This document shows positions 35,360 through 43,738 of a stretch of DNA of 64,000 nucleotides, piece after piece. A program made the translations under genes and the position numbers. Source of the stretch: an uncultured Chthonomonas sp. (GTDB lineage: Bacteria > Armatimonadota > Chthonomonadetes > Chthonomonadales > CAJBBX01); assembly GCA_903951425.1 (NCBI GenBank), contig CAJBBX010000013.1, forward strand, positions 1-64,000, read 5' to 3'. Under the pieces are notes generated by a model, which was given only the letters and a program-made list of their open reading frames with translations, did not search any database and was not told the origin of the DNA. How positions within the stretch are numbered: position 1 is the first letter of the stretch; each line of letters opens with the position of its first letter.

Positions 35360-37933
35360 ATGGGGCAGCGTGACCTGAGCAGGCGTGAACTGGCCGCGTT
35401 GGCCGGAGTCGCCGCATTGGCGGCCAGTTCGGGCGGCGCCGAGGGTGCGCCCGCGCTATCCGACCCGCGCGATGAGTTCATCCGCGTGGCCCGGGACCGC
35501 TGGACCTTCGAGACCGACCGCTCGCGCCGCCGCTTCGTGCCCTTCGGCGCGAACCTGGTCCTTACCGACAAGGCCGACCTCGACTGCTTCGGCCCGCGCT
35601 ATGCGTCGGATCGGTACCGCCACATCCTGGAGGCCTCCGCTCGCCAGGGAGTGAACACGCTGAAGGTCTTCCTTCCCATCGGCTCGCTCCTGCCCGATCC
35701 GCAGCAGGCCGGCGAGGCCCGGCCCGCGCCGGGCTACTTCGAGAACCTGGACGATTTCCTGGGCCTCTGCCGCACCCACGGCATACGCGCCGTGATTTGT
35801 CTCTCGGAGTGGGGCGTCCACGGCTGCCGCTGGTGGCAGGAGGGCGGCCAGTACTTCGGGCGGCGGCCCTGGCGCACCGATCCCGGCGTGGACTCCATCG
35901 GCATCCTCTGCGAGTTTTGGCGCGTTCTGGCCACCCGGCTGCGCCGCAACCCGCAGGTCTTCTCCTACACGCTCTGCGCCGAGTGGAGCATGCCCAGCGG
36001 CAACATGACGCCGCCCTGGGCGCCGCCCGACGCCGAGGTTGGGTTGGTCCAGGGGGCCGTGGCGCTCTGGCACTGGCGGCACTGGCTGCTGGCCAAGTAC
36101 GGCTCCATGGATCGGCTCAACAAGGCCTGGGGCACTCAGCATTCGACGCCGGAGGACGTGTCCATCGTCGACTACACCTGGGACGGGGCCGCCAAGCGAT
36201 ACAGGGATCCCGTGGCCAAGGTGCTCGACTACCAGAACTTCCGCGAGTGGGTCACCATGCGGTACTTCCGGCCGCAGATCGCGGCCATCCGCTCCGTGGA
36301 CGCCAACCACATGGTGACCATCAGCAACCACATGCGCTCGTGGAACCTTTGGGAGGGCGCGGCCAAGCACTTCCTGGGCTACACCCCGGCCGAAGAAGCG
36401 CCCCACATCGACTACATGACCCTCCACGCCAACTACGCCGAGGGCGAGATATCTAACAACCGCACGCCCGAGCAGGTGGTTCGCGAGATCGAAGTGCTGG
36501 CCCGCTTCTCCAGCGCCGGCCGCCGAATGCCCCTCTTCCTGGAGGAGTTCACCTACGCCACGCCGGACCCGGTCCGCACCGCCTGCGCCCAGGAGGCGCT
36601 CGTGCGCGGCACACTTGGCCATGTCTCGGCCTGGACCTCCTGGTACCTGCAGTTCCCCGACGGCGCAGGCGGGGCCGCCACAGCCGATACGCCCCACCGC
36701 ATGGCCTGGCTCAACGCGGACCTGACGCCCACGCCCTGGGGCGAGGCGGCCCGCGCGCTGGCCTCAGAGTTGCGAGCCGCCGACCTGCGCCGCAAGGTCC
36801 CGCGCCGTGTGGTGCGGCTGGACCGCGCCGTGGAGCTCACGCCGACCAAGCTGGGCGTCCTTGCGTCGGCCTACCTGCAGTACAAGCCCGAGGAGCACCC
36901 CATGGACTACACCGTGCGCCACGAGCCCGATCTGGACCTTCGCCTGGAGGGCGACGTTGCCCGCGGTCCCGCGCCCCTGAGGTGCCGCCCCGTCATCTCC
37001 GGCAACCTCCGCCCGTATGACCCATCCATCACCTCGCGGCTGGGGCGCGCGGGCTGGGAGCGGGAGATTAGCGACGAGCGCGCCATCGGTTTCGACCTGC
37101 TCTGGCTTTCGCATATCGCGCCGGCCTGGAGCGGATCGAGCGGCGACCCGGTGCGCGACATCCTCGACATCTGCGCCGAGCGCAAGACGCAGGTGATCCT
37201 CGACATCGGCTCGTCGCCCGATTGGTACGGCGTACTGGACGCCAGGGCCGAACGGAAGCTGGTCGGCGAGACGATCCGGCAGATCGCCAGGCGCTACGGC
37301 GGCCACCCCGCGTTCCACGCGTGGTACATCCCGCATGAGATCTACCAGGCTTGGGACCGCATGGGCGCCTATATGGATGAGCTCTATCCGGCGCTGGTGG
37401 CCGACTGCAAGAAGGCCGCGCCCGGCAAGCCCGTGACCCTGTCGCCCTTCTTCATCTTGGACCGTGACCAGATATTCGGTGCATTCCGCACCTCCGAGCC
37501 GGAGGAGTACGGCGACTACTGGGCCGGCCTGATCCGCCGCAGCGGGTTCGACATCATCATGCTGCAGGACAGCGGCGAGCACTTCTCCTATGTCACCAAC
37601 GACCAGCGCAGGCCCTTCTTCGAGGCCATGCAGCGGGCATGCCGGACGGGCGGCGCCAGGCTCTGGGGCAACGTGGAGACCGCGGAGTTCGAGTGCCCCG
37701 GCATCGAGGAGTACGTGAAGCGCTACGGCCGCGTACACCACTCCACCGTGGCAAACGCCCCCTGGCGAGCGGTGCCGGTCCCGCGCCTGCAGAGCAAGCT
37801 CCGGCTTGCCGCCGAGTACTGCGAGCGGCTGGTGGCGTGGGGCTACTGCCAGTTCGGCCGCCCAACGCTGGGTCCAACCGCCGCGGCCTGGCACCGCGAG
37901 TACCAGCGCTACGTGCAGGACCAGCGAGGGTAG
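35360..37933 (+). CDS. Tat-exported two-barrel protein: GH-A clan glycosidase-like plus DUF4434-like domain
   Basis: 857 residues. The start has a twin-arginine-like motif (SRRELAALAG) and a hydrophobic stretch ending near A30. Residues about 38-470 form a TIM barrel like clan GH-A enzymes (GH5/GH42-type): LCAEWS near 207 is the likely acid/base region and FLEEFTY near 394 the likely nucleophile. From about 542 a second barrel matches DUF4434-type domains (EISDERAIGFDLLWLSHIAP, then GHPAFHAWYIPHEIYQAW). The predicted role is cleavage of a plant or microbial glycan, supplying the divergent CUT1 permeases. The substrate is unknown, and the acid/base is AEW rather than NEP. Confidence 0.7.
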   Translation: MGQRDLSRRELAALAGVAALAASSGGAEGAPALSDPRDEFIRVARDRWTFETDRSRRRFVPFGANLVLTDKADLDCFGPRYASDRYRHILEASARQGVNTLKVFLPIGSLLPDPQQAGEARPAPGYFENLDDFLGLCRTHGIRAVICLSEWGVHGCRWWQEGGQYFGRRPWRTDPGVDSIGILCEFWRVLATRLRRNPQVFSYTLCAEWSMPSGNMTPPWAPPDAEVGLVQGAVALWHWRHWLLAKYGSMDRLNKAWGTQHSTPEDVSIVDYTWDGAAKRYRDPVAKVLDYQNFREWVTMRYFRPQIAAIRSVDANHMVTISNHMRSWNLWEGAAKHFLGYTPAEEAPHIDYMTLHANYAEGEISNNRTPEQVVREIEVLARFSSAGRRMPLFLEEFTYATPDPVRTACAQEALVRGTLGHVSAWTSWYLQFPDGAGGAATADTPHRMAWLNADLTPTPWGEAARALASELRAADLRRKVPRRVVRLDRAVELTPTKLGVLASAYLQYKPEEHPMDYTVRHEPDLDLRLEGDVARGPAPLRCRPVISGNLRPYDPSITSRLGRAGWEREISDERAIGFDLLWLSHIAPAWSGSSGDPVRDILDICAERKTQVILDIGSSPDWYGVLDARAERKLVGETIRQIARRYGGHPAFHAWYIPHEIYQAWDRMGAYMDELYPALVADCKKAAPGKPVTLSPFFILDRDQIFGAFRTSEPEEYGDYWAGLIRRSGFDIIMLQDSGEHFSYVTNDQRRPFFEAMQRACRTGGARLWGNVETAEFECPGIEEYVKRYGRVHHSTVANAPWRAVPVPRLQSKLRLAAEYCERLVAWGYCQFGRPTLGPTAAAWHREYQRYVQDQRG

Positions 37934-37955
37934 CGGCGCGCGGTCCGATTTCCCG

Positions 37956-37983
37956 TTGCACCTCCGGTTGTTGGTGTTAGAAT
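37956..37983 (+). promoter_or_regulatory. Sigma70-type promoter for the beta-barrel-like gene
   Basis: TTGCAC at 37956-37961, 16-base spacer, TAGAAT at 37978-37983. Transcription would start near 37990, about 105 nt before the ATG at 38096. It lies 23 nt after the stop of the two-barrel gene, so the downstream gene need not depend on read-through. Confidence 0.65.
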
Positions 37984-38095
37984 CGGCTACCACCTCGATG
38001 TGGGTCTCTGCCCACACGGTCGCCGGTGGCGGAGAGGGAGCAGTTGGACCCTCTCTATCGTGGCTCTGGCACGACAAACGGAGAGGAGACGCGAA

Positions 38096-38557
38096 ATGGC
38101 AAGGACGTTGACACACGTACTCGCAGTTGCCGGGTGTGTGCTGGTGGTGGGCGCTGCATGCGCTGAACAGGGCAGTGGCGGAGGGCTCCACCCGACGCTC
38201 TGGCTGGGAGCGCCGCTGGTGGTCCACATGCCCGCCGACCGCGACGGCAAGCTCTCGATCGGGCTCGGCAGCGGCATGGTGTTCCGGAACCATTCGGACA
38301 GCCCTGCGTTCTCCGACATTGACGTGATCCGATCCGGCTTCATCGCCGAGGCCGTGGCGACCCCACAAGGCGAGAACGCCGGCCTCGCCTACAACCTCCG
38401 GATCGGCACCGGCTCAGGCACCTACTTCGCGCCGGGCGTCTTCTACGTGTCGCGCCCAAAGAACGGCATCTCGGGCCGCTTCGGCGTCATGGTCCCCATG
38501 GGTGGCGACGACGTGGCGCCCTTCTTGCCCGAAGTGAGCGTGGGCTTCCGCTTCTGA
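38096..38557 (+). CDS. Small exported, probably outer-membrane beta-barrel-like protein
   Basis: 153 residues from ATG 38096 (ggagaggag upstream; the frame is open to 38000). The signal peptide is MARTLTHVLAVAGCVLVVGAACA, cut near residue 23. The mature part alternates polar and apolar residues (KLSIGLGSGMVFR; GRFGVMVPMGG) and ends SVGFRF, with the terminal Phe typical of Bam-inserted barrels. Its roughly 130 mature residues would fit 6-8 strands. No close family was recognised. An independent promoter precedes it. Confidence 0.6.
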   Translation: MARTLTHVLAVAGCVLVVGAACAEQGSGGGLHPTLWLGAPLVVHMPADRDGKLSIGLGSGMVFRNHSDSPAFSDIDVIRSGFIAEAVATPQGENAGLAYNLRIGTGSGTYFAPGVFYVSRPKNGISGRFGVMVPMGGDDVAPFLPEVSVGFRF

Positions 38558-38648
38558 AGCGATGCCCTGCCGGCGCAAACCGGCGCGGGGTGACGGGGCG
38601 GTCGGTACGGCAGGCGCCGAACCACTCCCCCGTGGCCCCGCGCTCATG

Positions 38649-39314
38649 TCATGGTACGGTCTTCGCCTTGCCCACGGGCATCGCGTAGACTGCGCGCACC
38701 CCCTCGGGCAGCTTCAGAGCCTCCCCGGCTTTCGCCTCGTCGACGCCTCCTACCGGGACGCTCGCCAGGCCCAGGGCCGTCACCTGCAGAAGGATGTTCT
38801 GGGTCACGTGTCCGGCCTCCAGCAGCGCGAAGCGTTCGGCCTTGGCGCCTGCCCGGGCCTGCAACACGGCGAGGTCGACACAGAGCAGCAACACGACGGG
38901 CGGCTCGCCCGAGGTCGCCGGGTTCAGCGCCAGGGCACGGGCCGCGGGCAGCAGATCGCCTTCACGAGCGGTGCGCAGCGCGTGCTCCTTCGGCAGGTAC
39001 TCAGCCAAGCCGGTCCGATCCACCACGAAGAGCCGCACGGCGTAGAGCGCCATGGCGGCCGGGGCCGTGCGAAGGCCCTTCACCGTCTCGGTGACGCCCT
39101 GCGCGGCCCAGCAGATCTGGCTGAGCTGTTGGAGCGTCACCGGCGTGTCGGCGAACGACCGGCAGGAGCGCCGCTTCGCCAGTGCCTCGTTCAGGGGCAT
39201 CCCGCCGGTCGTGATCGGCTTCGGCAGGAGCCGGACCGCAGGCTGGGGCGTGCCGGCCTGACAAAGCGCTGCGGCTGCGCCGAGCGCCGCGAGCAGGGCA
39301 GGGAATCGATGCAT
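38649..39314 (-). CDS. Exported SagB-type nitroreductase-family protein
   Basis: 221 residues from ATG 39314 (gcggaggag upstream). The signal peptide is MHRFPALLAALGAAAALCQAG. The body shows the SagB/ThcOx-like nitroreductase pattern: LAKRRSCRSFADTPVTLQQLSQICWAAQG near 41-69, GLRTAPAAMALYAVRLFVV near 76-94, and the FMN-region LEAGHVTQNILLQVTALGLASVPVGG near 162-187. Cytoplasmic members oxidise azolines in peptide natural products or reduce nitro and quinone groups. An exported version is unusual, because FMN must be supplied outside the cytoplasm. No peptide precursor or cyclodehydratase is nearby. It converges on the beta-barrel-like gene. Confidence 0.8.
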   Translation of the reverse strand: MHRFPALLAALGAAAALCQAGTPQPAVRLLPKPITTGGMPLNEALAKRRSCRSFADTPVTLQQLSQICWAAQGVTETVKGLRTAPAAMALYAVRLFVVDRTGLAEYLPKEHALRTAREGDLLPAARALALNPATSGEPPVVLLLCVDLAVLQARAGAKAERFALLEAGHVTQNILLQVTALGLASVPVGGVDEAKAGEALKLPEGVRAVYAMPVGKAKTVP

Positions 39315-39331
39315 GGTGTCTCCTCCGCAGC

Positions 39332-39337
39332 ATTGTA
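39332..39337 (-). promoter_or_regulatory. -10-like TACAAT upstream of the nitroreductase
   Basis: On the minus strand TACAAT lies about 17 nt before the ATG at 39314, with the ribosome site in between. No TTGACA-like hexamer sits at 16-18 nt, so this is a partial promoter at best. The resulting leader would be only about 10 nt long. Confidence 0.35.
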
Positions 39338-39458
39338 GCCGTGCGCCACGCGACGGCGAGGGATCGACCAACGATAGCGGGCCGTGCAGAAGCGTTCGGG
39401 GTCCTACGCCACGTACTGTGAAGCGTCGATACCCTTGCGCACAAGGAGGCCTTGCCCC

Positions 39459-40931
39459 ATGTCCACCGCTCTCGGCCGCACGATCGCCTGTCTGCTGGCC
39501 GCGCTCGCGCTGCTGCCGATCCGCGCCCAGGCCTACGATGCCGCCGCCGACTTCGTGGTCGGCTCGCCGAACCCCAACGGCGTCTGGAGCTACGGCTACA
39601 CGGCGACGCCGGGCAGCGCCTTCACAATCTTTGACGAATACTCCGATAGCCCCTACGGGCCGGTCTGGCTTCACAACCTGTCGCTTGGCACGCCTTCATG
39701 CTGGAAGAACACCTCGTCGGACTCGGCCTACGGAATCGGGGCCGGCCAGGCCTCGCTGCACCCTGGGCCGGGCGGGGAGTACGCGACGATCCGCTTCACC
39801 GCGCCGATCGACGGGGCCTACGATGCCGTCATGGAGTGGGGACCCGGCGACGGCGGGGACACTGACGCTTGGTTGCTGCTCAACTCCGCCACGTCGCTCC
39901 AGTACATCGCCTCCACCGCGTCGACCGGTTCGTACACGGAGTACTCCATCACCATGAAGGCCGGCGACACGCTGGACCTATCAGTAGGTGCGCTGGGGAG
40001 CTTCTACTACGACAATACGCAGGTGAACCTCCGCGTGATGCCGTCATCGCGCATTGCGACTGCGCTGTGGACCGCCAACAGCCGCGGCATCATCACGCGG
40101 CCGGTCTATCTGCGTGCCTATGACCTGCGACGGCTCACGGACAACGCCTTCCTCAGCGGCCGGAGCATCACGTTCCGCGTCGACGGCACCGACGTGGGGA
40201 GCGCCGTGGCCGATTCGCGCGGCGATGCGGCACTGGCCTGGACCATCACTGACGGCGCCGCATCTCGCGCCATGAAGGTGGAGTACGCAGGCGATACCGA
40301 GTACGACTCCTGCTCGGCCTCTGCCGTGGTCACAGCGGACACCGTGGCCACGAAGACCTATGTGCCCGACCGCAGCGGCAAGGTCAAGACCTATACGGTG
40401 CCCAAAGCCTTCCTGTTCCAGACCGACAACTCGCCGGTCGAGGGCAAGGTGATGACGATCAAGGTGGACGGCGCCTCCATCGGAACCGATACCACCCGTG
40501 CCAACGGTTGCGCCCAGTTGGGCTACACGGTGCCGGAGGGTTCCGGCGCGGGAACTCGCGTGATCAGGTGCGAGTTCGCGGGCGACGGTGGGTTCGTCTC
40601 CTCGGCGAACGTGGGCAAGCTGGCCGTCCTCAAGGGCAACCTCTACGTCTGGGCCTATGTCCGGTCGGGCAAGGCGGGCACGAGCCATCCGCTGAAAGCC
40701 TACGTCCGCAGCCTACCGGACTATGTGATCCAGCCCGGCAAGCAGATCACGTTCAGCGTCAACGGCACGGAGGTGCAGGCAGCCTCGGTGGCCGCCGACG
40801 GCTGGGCCACCGCCACATGGGCCATTCCGGCTGGCGAACCCACCGGCTCCCACACGGCGACGGCCGCCTTCGCAGGCGACGCCTGGTACGAGCCCGTCAC
40901 CGCAAGTACCGCGTTCAACGTGGTTCCGTAG
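39459..40931 (+). CDS. Secreted protein with three Ig-like modules
   Basis: 490 residues from ATG 39459 (aaggagg upstream). The signal peptide is about 1-25 (GRTIACLLAALALLPIRAQA). Residues about 28-195 form a beta-sandwich-like domain with GEYATIRFTAPIDGAYD and DTDAWLLLNS, resembling carbohydrate-binding or lectin-like folds, perhaps a module for surface attachment. Three Ig-like modules follow (about 195-295, 296-393, 394-490), each with a (V/F)-(D/N)-G-(T/A)-x-(V/I) strand and an EFAGD/AFAGD-type turn. They match the repeats in the SBBP protein and the single copy in the protein at 46038. No anchor is seen, and the function may be adhesion or matrix. A hairpin terminator follows. Confidence 0.7.
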   Translation: MSTALGRTIACLLAALALLPIRAQAYDAAADFVVGSPNPNGVWSYGYTATPGSAFTIFDEYSDSPYGPVWLHNLSLGTPSCWKNTSSDSAYGIGAGQASLHPGPGGEYATIRFTAPIDGAYDAVMEWGPGDGGDTDAWLLLNSATSLQYIASTASTGSYTEYSITMKAGDTLDLSVGALGSFYYDNTQVNLRVMPSSRIATALWTANSRGIITRPVYLRAYDLRRLTDNAFLSGRSITFRVDGTDVGSAVADSRGDAALAWTITDGAASRAMKVEYAGDTEYDSCSASAVVTADTVATKTYVPDRSGKVKTYTVPKAFLFQTDNSPVEGKVMTIKVDGASIGTDTTRANGCAQLGYTVPEGSGAGTRVIRCEFAGDGGFVSSANVGKLAVLKGNLYVWAYVRSGKAGTSHPLKAYVRSLPDYVIQPGKQITFSVNGTEVQAASVAADGWATATWAIPAGEPTGSHTATAAFAGDAWYEPVTASTAFNVVP

Positions 40932-40949
40932 CAGCCGCTGAGCCGATGG

Positions 40950-40983
40950 AGTAGGGGGCGGTTTGTTCCTGCCGCCCCTACTT
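40950..40983 (+). terminator. Hairpin after the Ig-module gene
   Basis: agtagggggcgg, loop tttgttcct and gccgcccctact pair in a stem of about 10-11 bp with one bulged G. No strong T-run follows. It lies 19 nt after the stop at 40931. Confidence 0.6.
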
Positions 40984-41079
40984 CAGCACCAGGGCTCTCC
41001 TGAGACGGCCACCACCCGAACCCCGTCGCGCACCGCCAATGGTCTATGGTAGGATGGTAGTAGGAGGATAGTAGCAACC

Positions 41080-41331
41080 ATGGCCACGAGCGTTAAGATC
41101 AGCATCAGCTTGCCCGACTGCACTCTGCGTGAGGTGGAGGAGCGCCGAACAGCCTCCAACGAGACCCGAAGCGACTACTTCCGCCGAGCCGTCGAGGCGT
41201 TGCTCCGAGAGGAGCGGGAACGGTACGACGTGGCGCGGACGGTTGCCGGCTACACGGCTCAGCCGGAGACAGACGCCGAAGTGGCATGGGGCGCCCTCGG
41301 CGGCTCGGCGGTTGGGGCGTCGGAGTGGTGA
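41080..41331 (+). CDS. Ribbon-helix-helix antitoxin
   Basis: 83 residues; ggagg lies about 11 nt before the ATG. The N-terminus SVKISISLPD is a single beta strand, and EVEERRTASNETRSDYFRRAVEALL supplies two helices, the RHH DNA-binding fold. The C-terminal tail (about 50-83) is acidic and flexible, as in antitoxins that wrap the toxin. The stop overlaps the MazF start (GTGA). By family rule the complex represses its own promoter; the A/G-rich bases before the ATG (tatggtaggatggtagtagg) are a candidate operator, since they contain short repeated ggta blocks. Confidence 0.85.
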   Translation: MATSVKISISLPDCTLREVEERRTASNETRSDYFRRAVEALLREERERYDVARTVAGYTAQPETDAEVAWGALGGSAVGASEW

Positions 41332-41645
41332 TCCGCCGTGGCGAGGCCTGGTGGGCGGACCTGCCTGAGCCCGTCGGGAGGCGTCCGGTGCTCGTGCTGA
41401 CCCGAGACGCAGTCGTGGCCGTCCGGGCGAACGTGATGGTGGCGCCGATCACCACACGGATGCGCGGCATACCCACGGAGGTGCCTCTCGGTCCTGAGGA
41501 TGGCCTGCCGAAGCCGTGCGTCGTGGACCTGGACTCCCTTCAAACCCTGAGCAAAGCAACGCTCTGCGAACGCATCGCGCCACTGAGCCGGCAGAAGATG
41601 AACGAAGTCGAGGCCGCCGTTCGGTTCGCGCTGAGCTTGGGGTAG
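41328..41645 (+). CDS. MazF/PemK-family endoribonuclease toxin
   Basis: 105 residues from a GTG overlapping the antitoxin stop. VIRRGEAWWADLPEPVGRRPVLVLTRD near 1-28 contains the PemK-fold start with the conserved basic RRP stretch; NVMVAPITTRMRGIPTEVPLG (about 37-57) carries the T/S catalytic region, and PCVVDLDSLQTLSKATL ends the core. Such toxins cleave mRNA at short motifs and stop growth when the antitoxin is degraded. It forms a standard type II module with the preceding gene. Cleavage specificity unknown. The next gene has its own promoter. Confidence 0.92.
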   Translation: MIRRGEAWWADLPEPVGRRPVLVLTRDAVVAVRANVMVAPITTRMRGIPTEVPLGPEDGLPKPCVVDLDSLQTLSKATLCERIAPLSRQKMNEVEAAVRFALSLG

Positions 41646-41674
41646 CGGAGCCCAGGCAGCGACGGCCCTGTCGC

Positions 41675-41703
41675 TTGACAGCTTGGCCTTGGTGGCTTAC
41701 ACT
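41675..41703 (+). promoter_or_regulatory. Near-consensus sigma70 promoter for the DUF6785-type gene
   Basis: TTGACA at 41675-41680, 17-base spacer, TACACT at 41698-41703. Transcription would start near 41710 and the ribosome site (aggaggagg) lies at once after, giving a leader of only about 14 nt before the ATG at 41724. Same hexamers and spacing as the promoter at 28453-28481. Confidence 0.8.
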
Positions 41704-41723
41704 CGCAGGAGGAGGAGGCACCC

Positions 41724-43676
41724 ATGGTCATGGCGGCTGGTGCGTTGCGTCTCCGCCCGCGCGCCTACGTGGTCGGCGTCGGGGCGATTGCGTTGAACCA
41801 GATGTGGCTGGTGCAGGTCGAGCTGGTGCGCTGGTCGCTCTTCACCAACGTCGTGCCCTTCTGCAACGCGCTCTTCACGCTGGCGGCGCTGCTCGGGCTC
41901 AACACCGCCGTGGGCCGCCTCTCGCCGTCGCGCCGGACGCCTCTGCACAGGGGCGAACTGCTGGCCATCTTCGCCATGGTCTGCATCGGCTCGGCCCTGG
42001 GCGCGCAGCAGATGGGGCAGTTGCTCGTCTCGTTCCTCCCGTACCCCGCGCGGTTCGCCGACGGCCGCAACCGTTGGGCCGGCTCGTTCGTGCCGCACCT
42101 GCCGCACTGGCTCACCGTGTCGGATCCCACCGCCGTGCGCAACTTCTACGACGGCTGGTCGTCGCTCTACCGGCCCGAGAACTGGCGCCCCTGGGTCGTG
42201 CCCTGCCTGGCGTGGGTCCTGTTCACCGTGGTCTTGCTCTGGACCATGCTCTGCATCAGCGCGCTCATGCGGCGGCAATGGACCAGCGCCGAGCGGCTTA
42301 ACTACCCGACGGCGCACCTGCCCATCGAGATGACCTCCGGCGCGGCGTTCTGGCGCAGCAGGCCGCTGGCGTTCGGCCTCGCCCTTGCCGCCCTGCTGGG
42401 GCTCTACAACGGCGCCGCGTATCTGATGCCCTGGATCCCCATGATCCCCATCAAGCGGCAGGAGGTCCAGAGCGTCTTCGTCTCGGCTCCCTGGACCGGG
42501 ATCGGCGTGGTTAAGATCAGCTTCTACCCCTTCGCGGCGGGGTTGGCGTTCCTCATGCCCTTCGAGTTATCGCTCTCACTCTGGGTCTTCTACCTGCTCT
42601 ACAAGCTGGAGCTGGTCGCCGTTGCGGCGCTGGGGCAGGAGCAGGTCTTCTCGTCCGGCGCGGGCTTCGACGCGGTGGCGCCCTACGAGAGCGCGCAGGC
42701 GTTCGGGGCCTACATGGTGGTCTGCATCATGGCGCTCTGGTCTGCCCGGGGCCACCTGCGGGAGGCCTGGGCCTCCGCCTGGTGCCGGCGGCCGGGCGCT
42801 CGAGGCGATGAGCAGGAGCCTATGGCCTACCGAACAGCATTCGTCGGCGGCGGCATGGGCCTGCTGCTGCTATGCGCGTTCCTCGTGGCCGCGGGGATGC
42901 CGGCCTGGGTCGCGCTGATTTTCTTCGTGGTCTACCTGGCCCTGACGCTGGTGATCGGCCGCCTCCGCGCGGAGTTCGGCCTGCCGATCCACGATATGCA
43001 TAACGTGGGCCCGGCCAACCTGCTGCTCGCCTCCTTCGGGCCGGCGGCGCTGGGGCCGAGGGCGCTGGTTCTGTTCGGCCTCACCTACTGGTTCAACCGG
43101 ACCTACTTCGCTAACCCGCTGCCGCACCAGCTTGAGGGCATGAAGATGGCGGATGTGTCCGGCCTGTCGCAGCGCGACCTGGCGCGGGCCATGATGCTTG
43201 CGGCGGTGGTGGGGGCCGTGGGCATGTTCTGGACCTACCTGCACGGCATATACCAGTACGGCGCGGCCACCGCCGCAGTGGAGCAGTGGCCGCGCGAGTT
43301 CCCGCGGGAGAACTTCAGCCGCGTCCACGAGTGGCTCCAACTGGGCGGCCGCCGCAACGAGCCCGCCATGACCGCCGCCGGCGCCGGGATGGGCATCGCG
43401 CTGGCGCTGAGCCTCCTCCGGTCGCGGTTCGCGTGGTTCCCGTTCCATCCGCTGGGCTATGCCGTGGCTAACTCCTGGGGCCTCACGCAGATCTGGCTCC
43501 CGATCATGATCGGCAGCATCCTGAAGGGCATCGTCATGCGCTACGGCGGTCTGCGGCTCTACCGGTCAGCCGCCCCATTTGCGCTGGGCGTCATCCTCGG
43601 CGACATGCTCGTGGGAGCCGCTTGGACCCTGGTGGGCATCGCGCGCGGGTTCCGGGCCTACGAGTTCTGGCCCTGA
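41724..43676 (+). CDS. DUF6785/DUF6784-family multi-pass membrane protein
   Basis: 650 residues with about 13-14 hydrophobic helices; aggagg precedes the ATG. The start RAYVVGVGAIALNQMWLVQVELV, the middle SAERLNYPTAHLPIEM, and the C-terminal RLRAEFGLPIHDMHNVGPANLL and NYFANP-like NRTYFANPLPHQLEGMKMA correspond to the DUF6785 and DUF6784 pair, which resembles oligopeptide-transporter (OPT) proteins. The family is frequent in Armatimonadota, Planctomycetota and relatives and has no proven substrate. It ends 62 nt before a carbohydrate-enzyme-like gene on the same strand, which suggests uptake of something released from a glycan or glycoconjugate. Confidence 0.75.
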   Translation: MVMAAGALRLRPRAYVVGVGAIALNQMWLVQVELVRWSLFTNVVPFCNALFTLAALLGLNTAVGRLSPSRRTPLHRGELLAIFAMVCIGSALGAQQMGQLLVSFLPYPARFADGRNRWAGSFVPHLPHWLTVSDPTAVRNFYDGWSSLYRPENWRPWVVPCLAWVLFTVVLLWTMLCISALMRRQWTSAERLNYPTAHLPIEMTSGAAFWRSRPLAFGLALAALLGLYNGAAYLMPWIPMIPIKRQEVQSVFVSAPWTGIGVVKISFYPFAAGLAFLMPFELSLSLWVFYLLYKLELVAVAALGQEQVFSSGAGFDAVAPYESAQAFGAYMVVCIMALWSARGHLREAWASAWCRRPGARGDEQEPMAYRTAFVGGGMGLLLLCAFLVAAGMPAWVALIFFVVYLALTLVIGRLRAEFGLPIHDMHNVGPANLLLASFGPAALGPRALVLFGLTYWFNRTYFANPLPHQLEGMKMADVSGLSQRDLARAMMLAAVVGAVGMFWTYLHGIYQYGAATAAVEQWPREFPRENFSRVHEWLQLGGRRNEPAMTAAGAGMGIALALSLLRSRFAWFPFHPLGYAVANSWGLTQIWLPIMIGSILKGIVMRYGGLRLYRSAAPFALGVILGDMLVGAAWTLVGIARGFRAYEFWP

Positions 43677-43738
43677 CCCGGCGCGGAACGGCCGCCCTTG
43701 GGTATGCTCGGGGCACACCTGAGCCCGGGAGGCCACCG

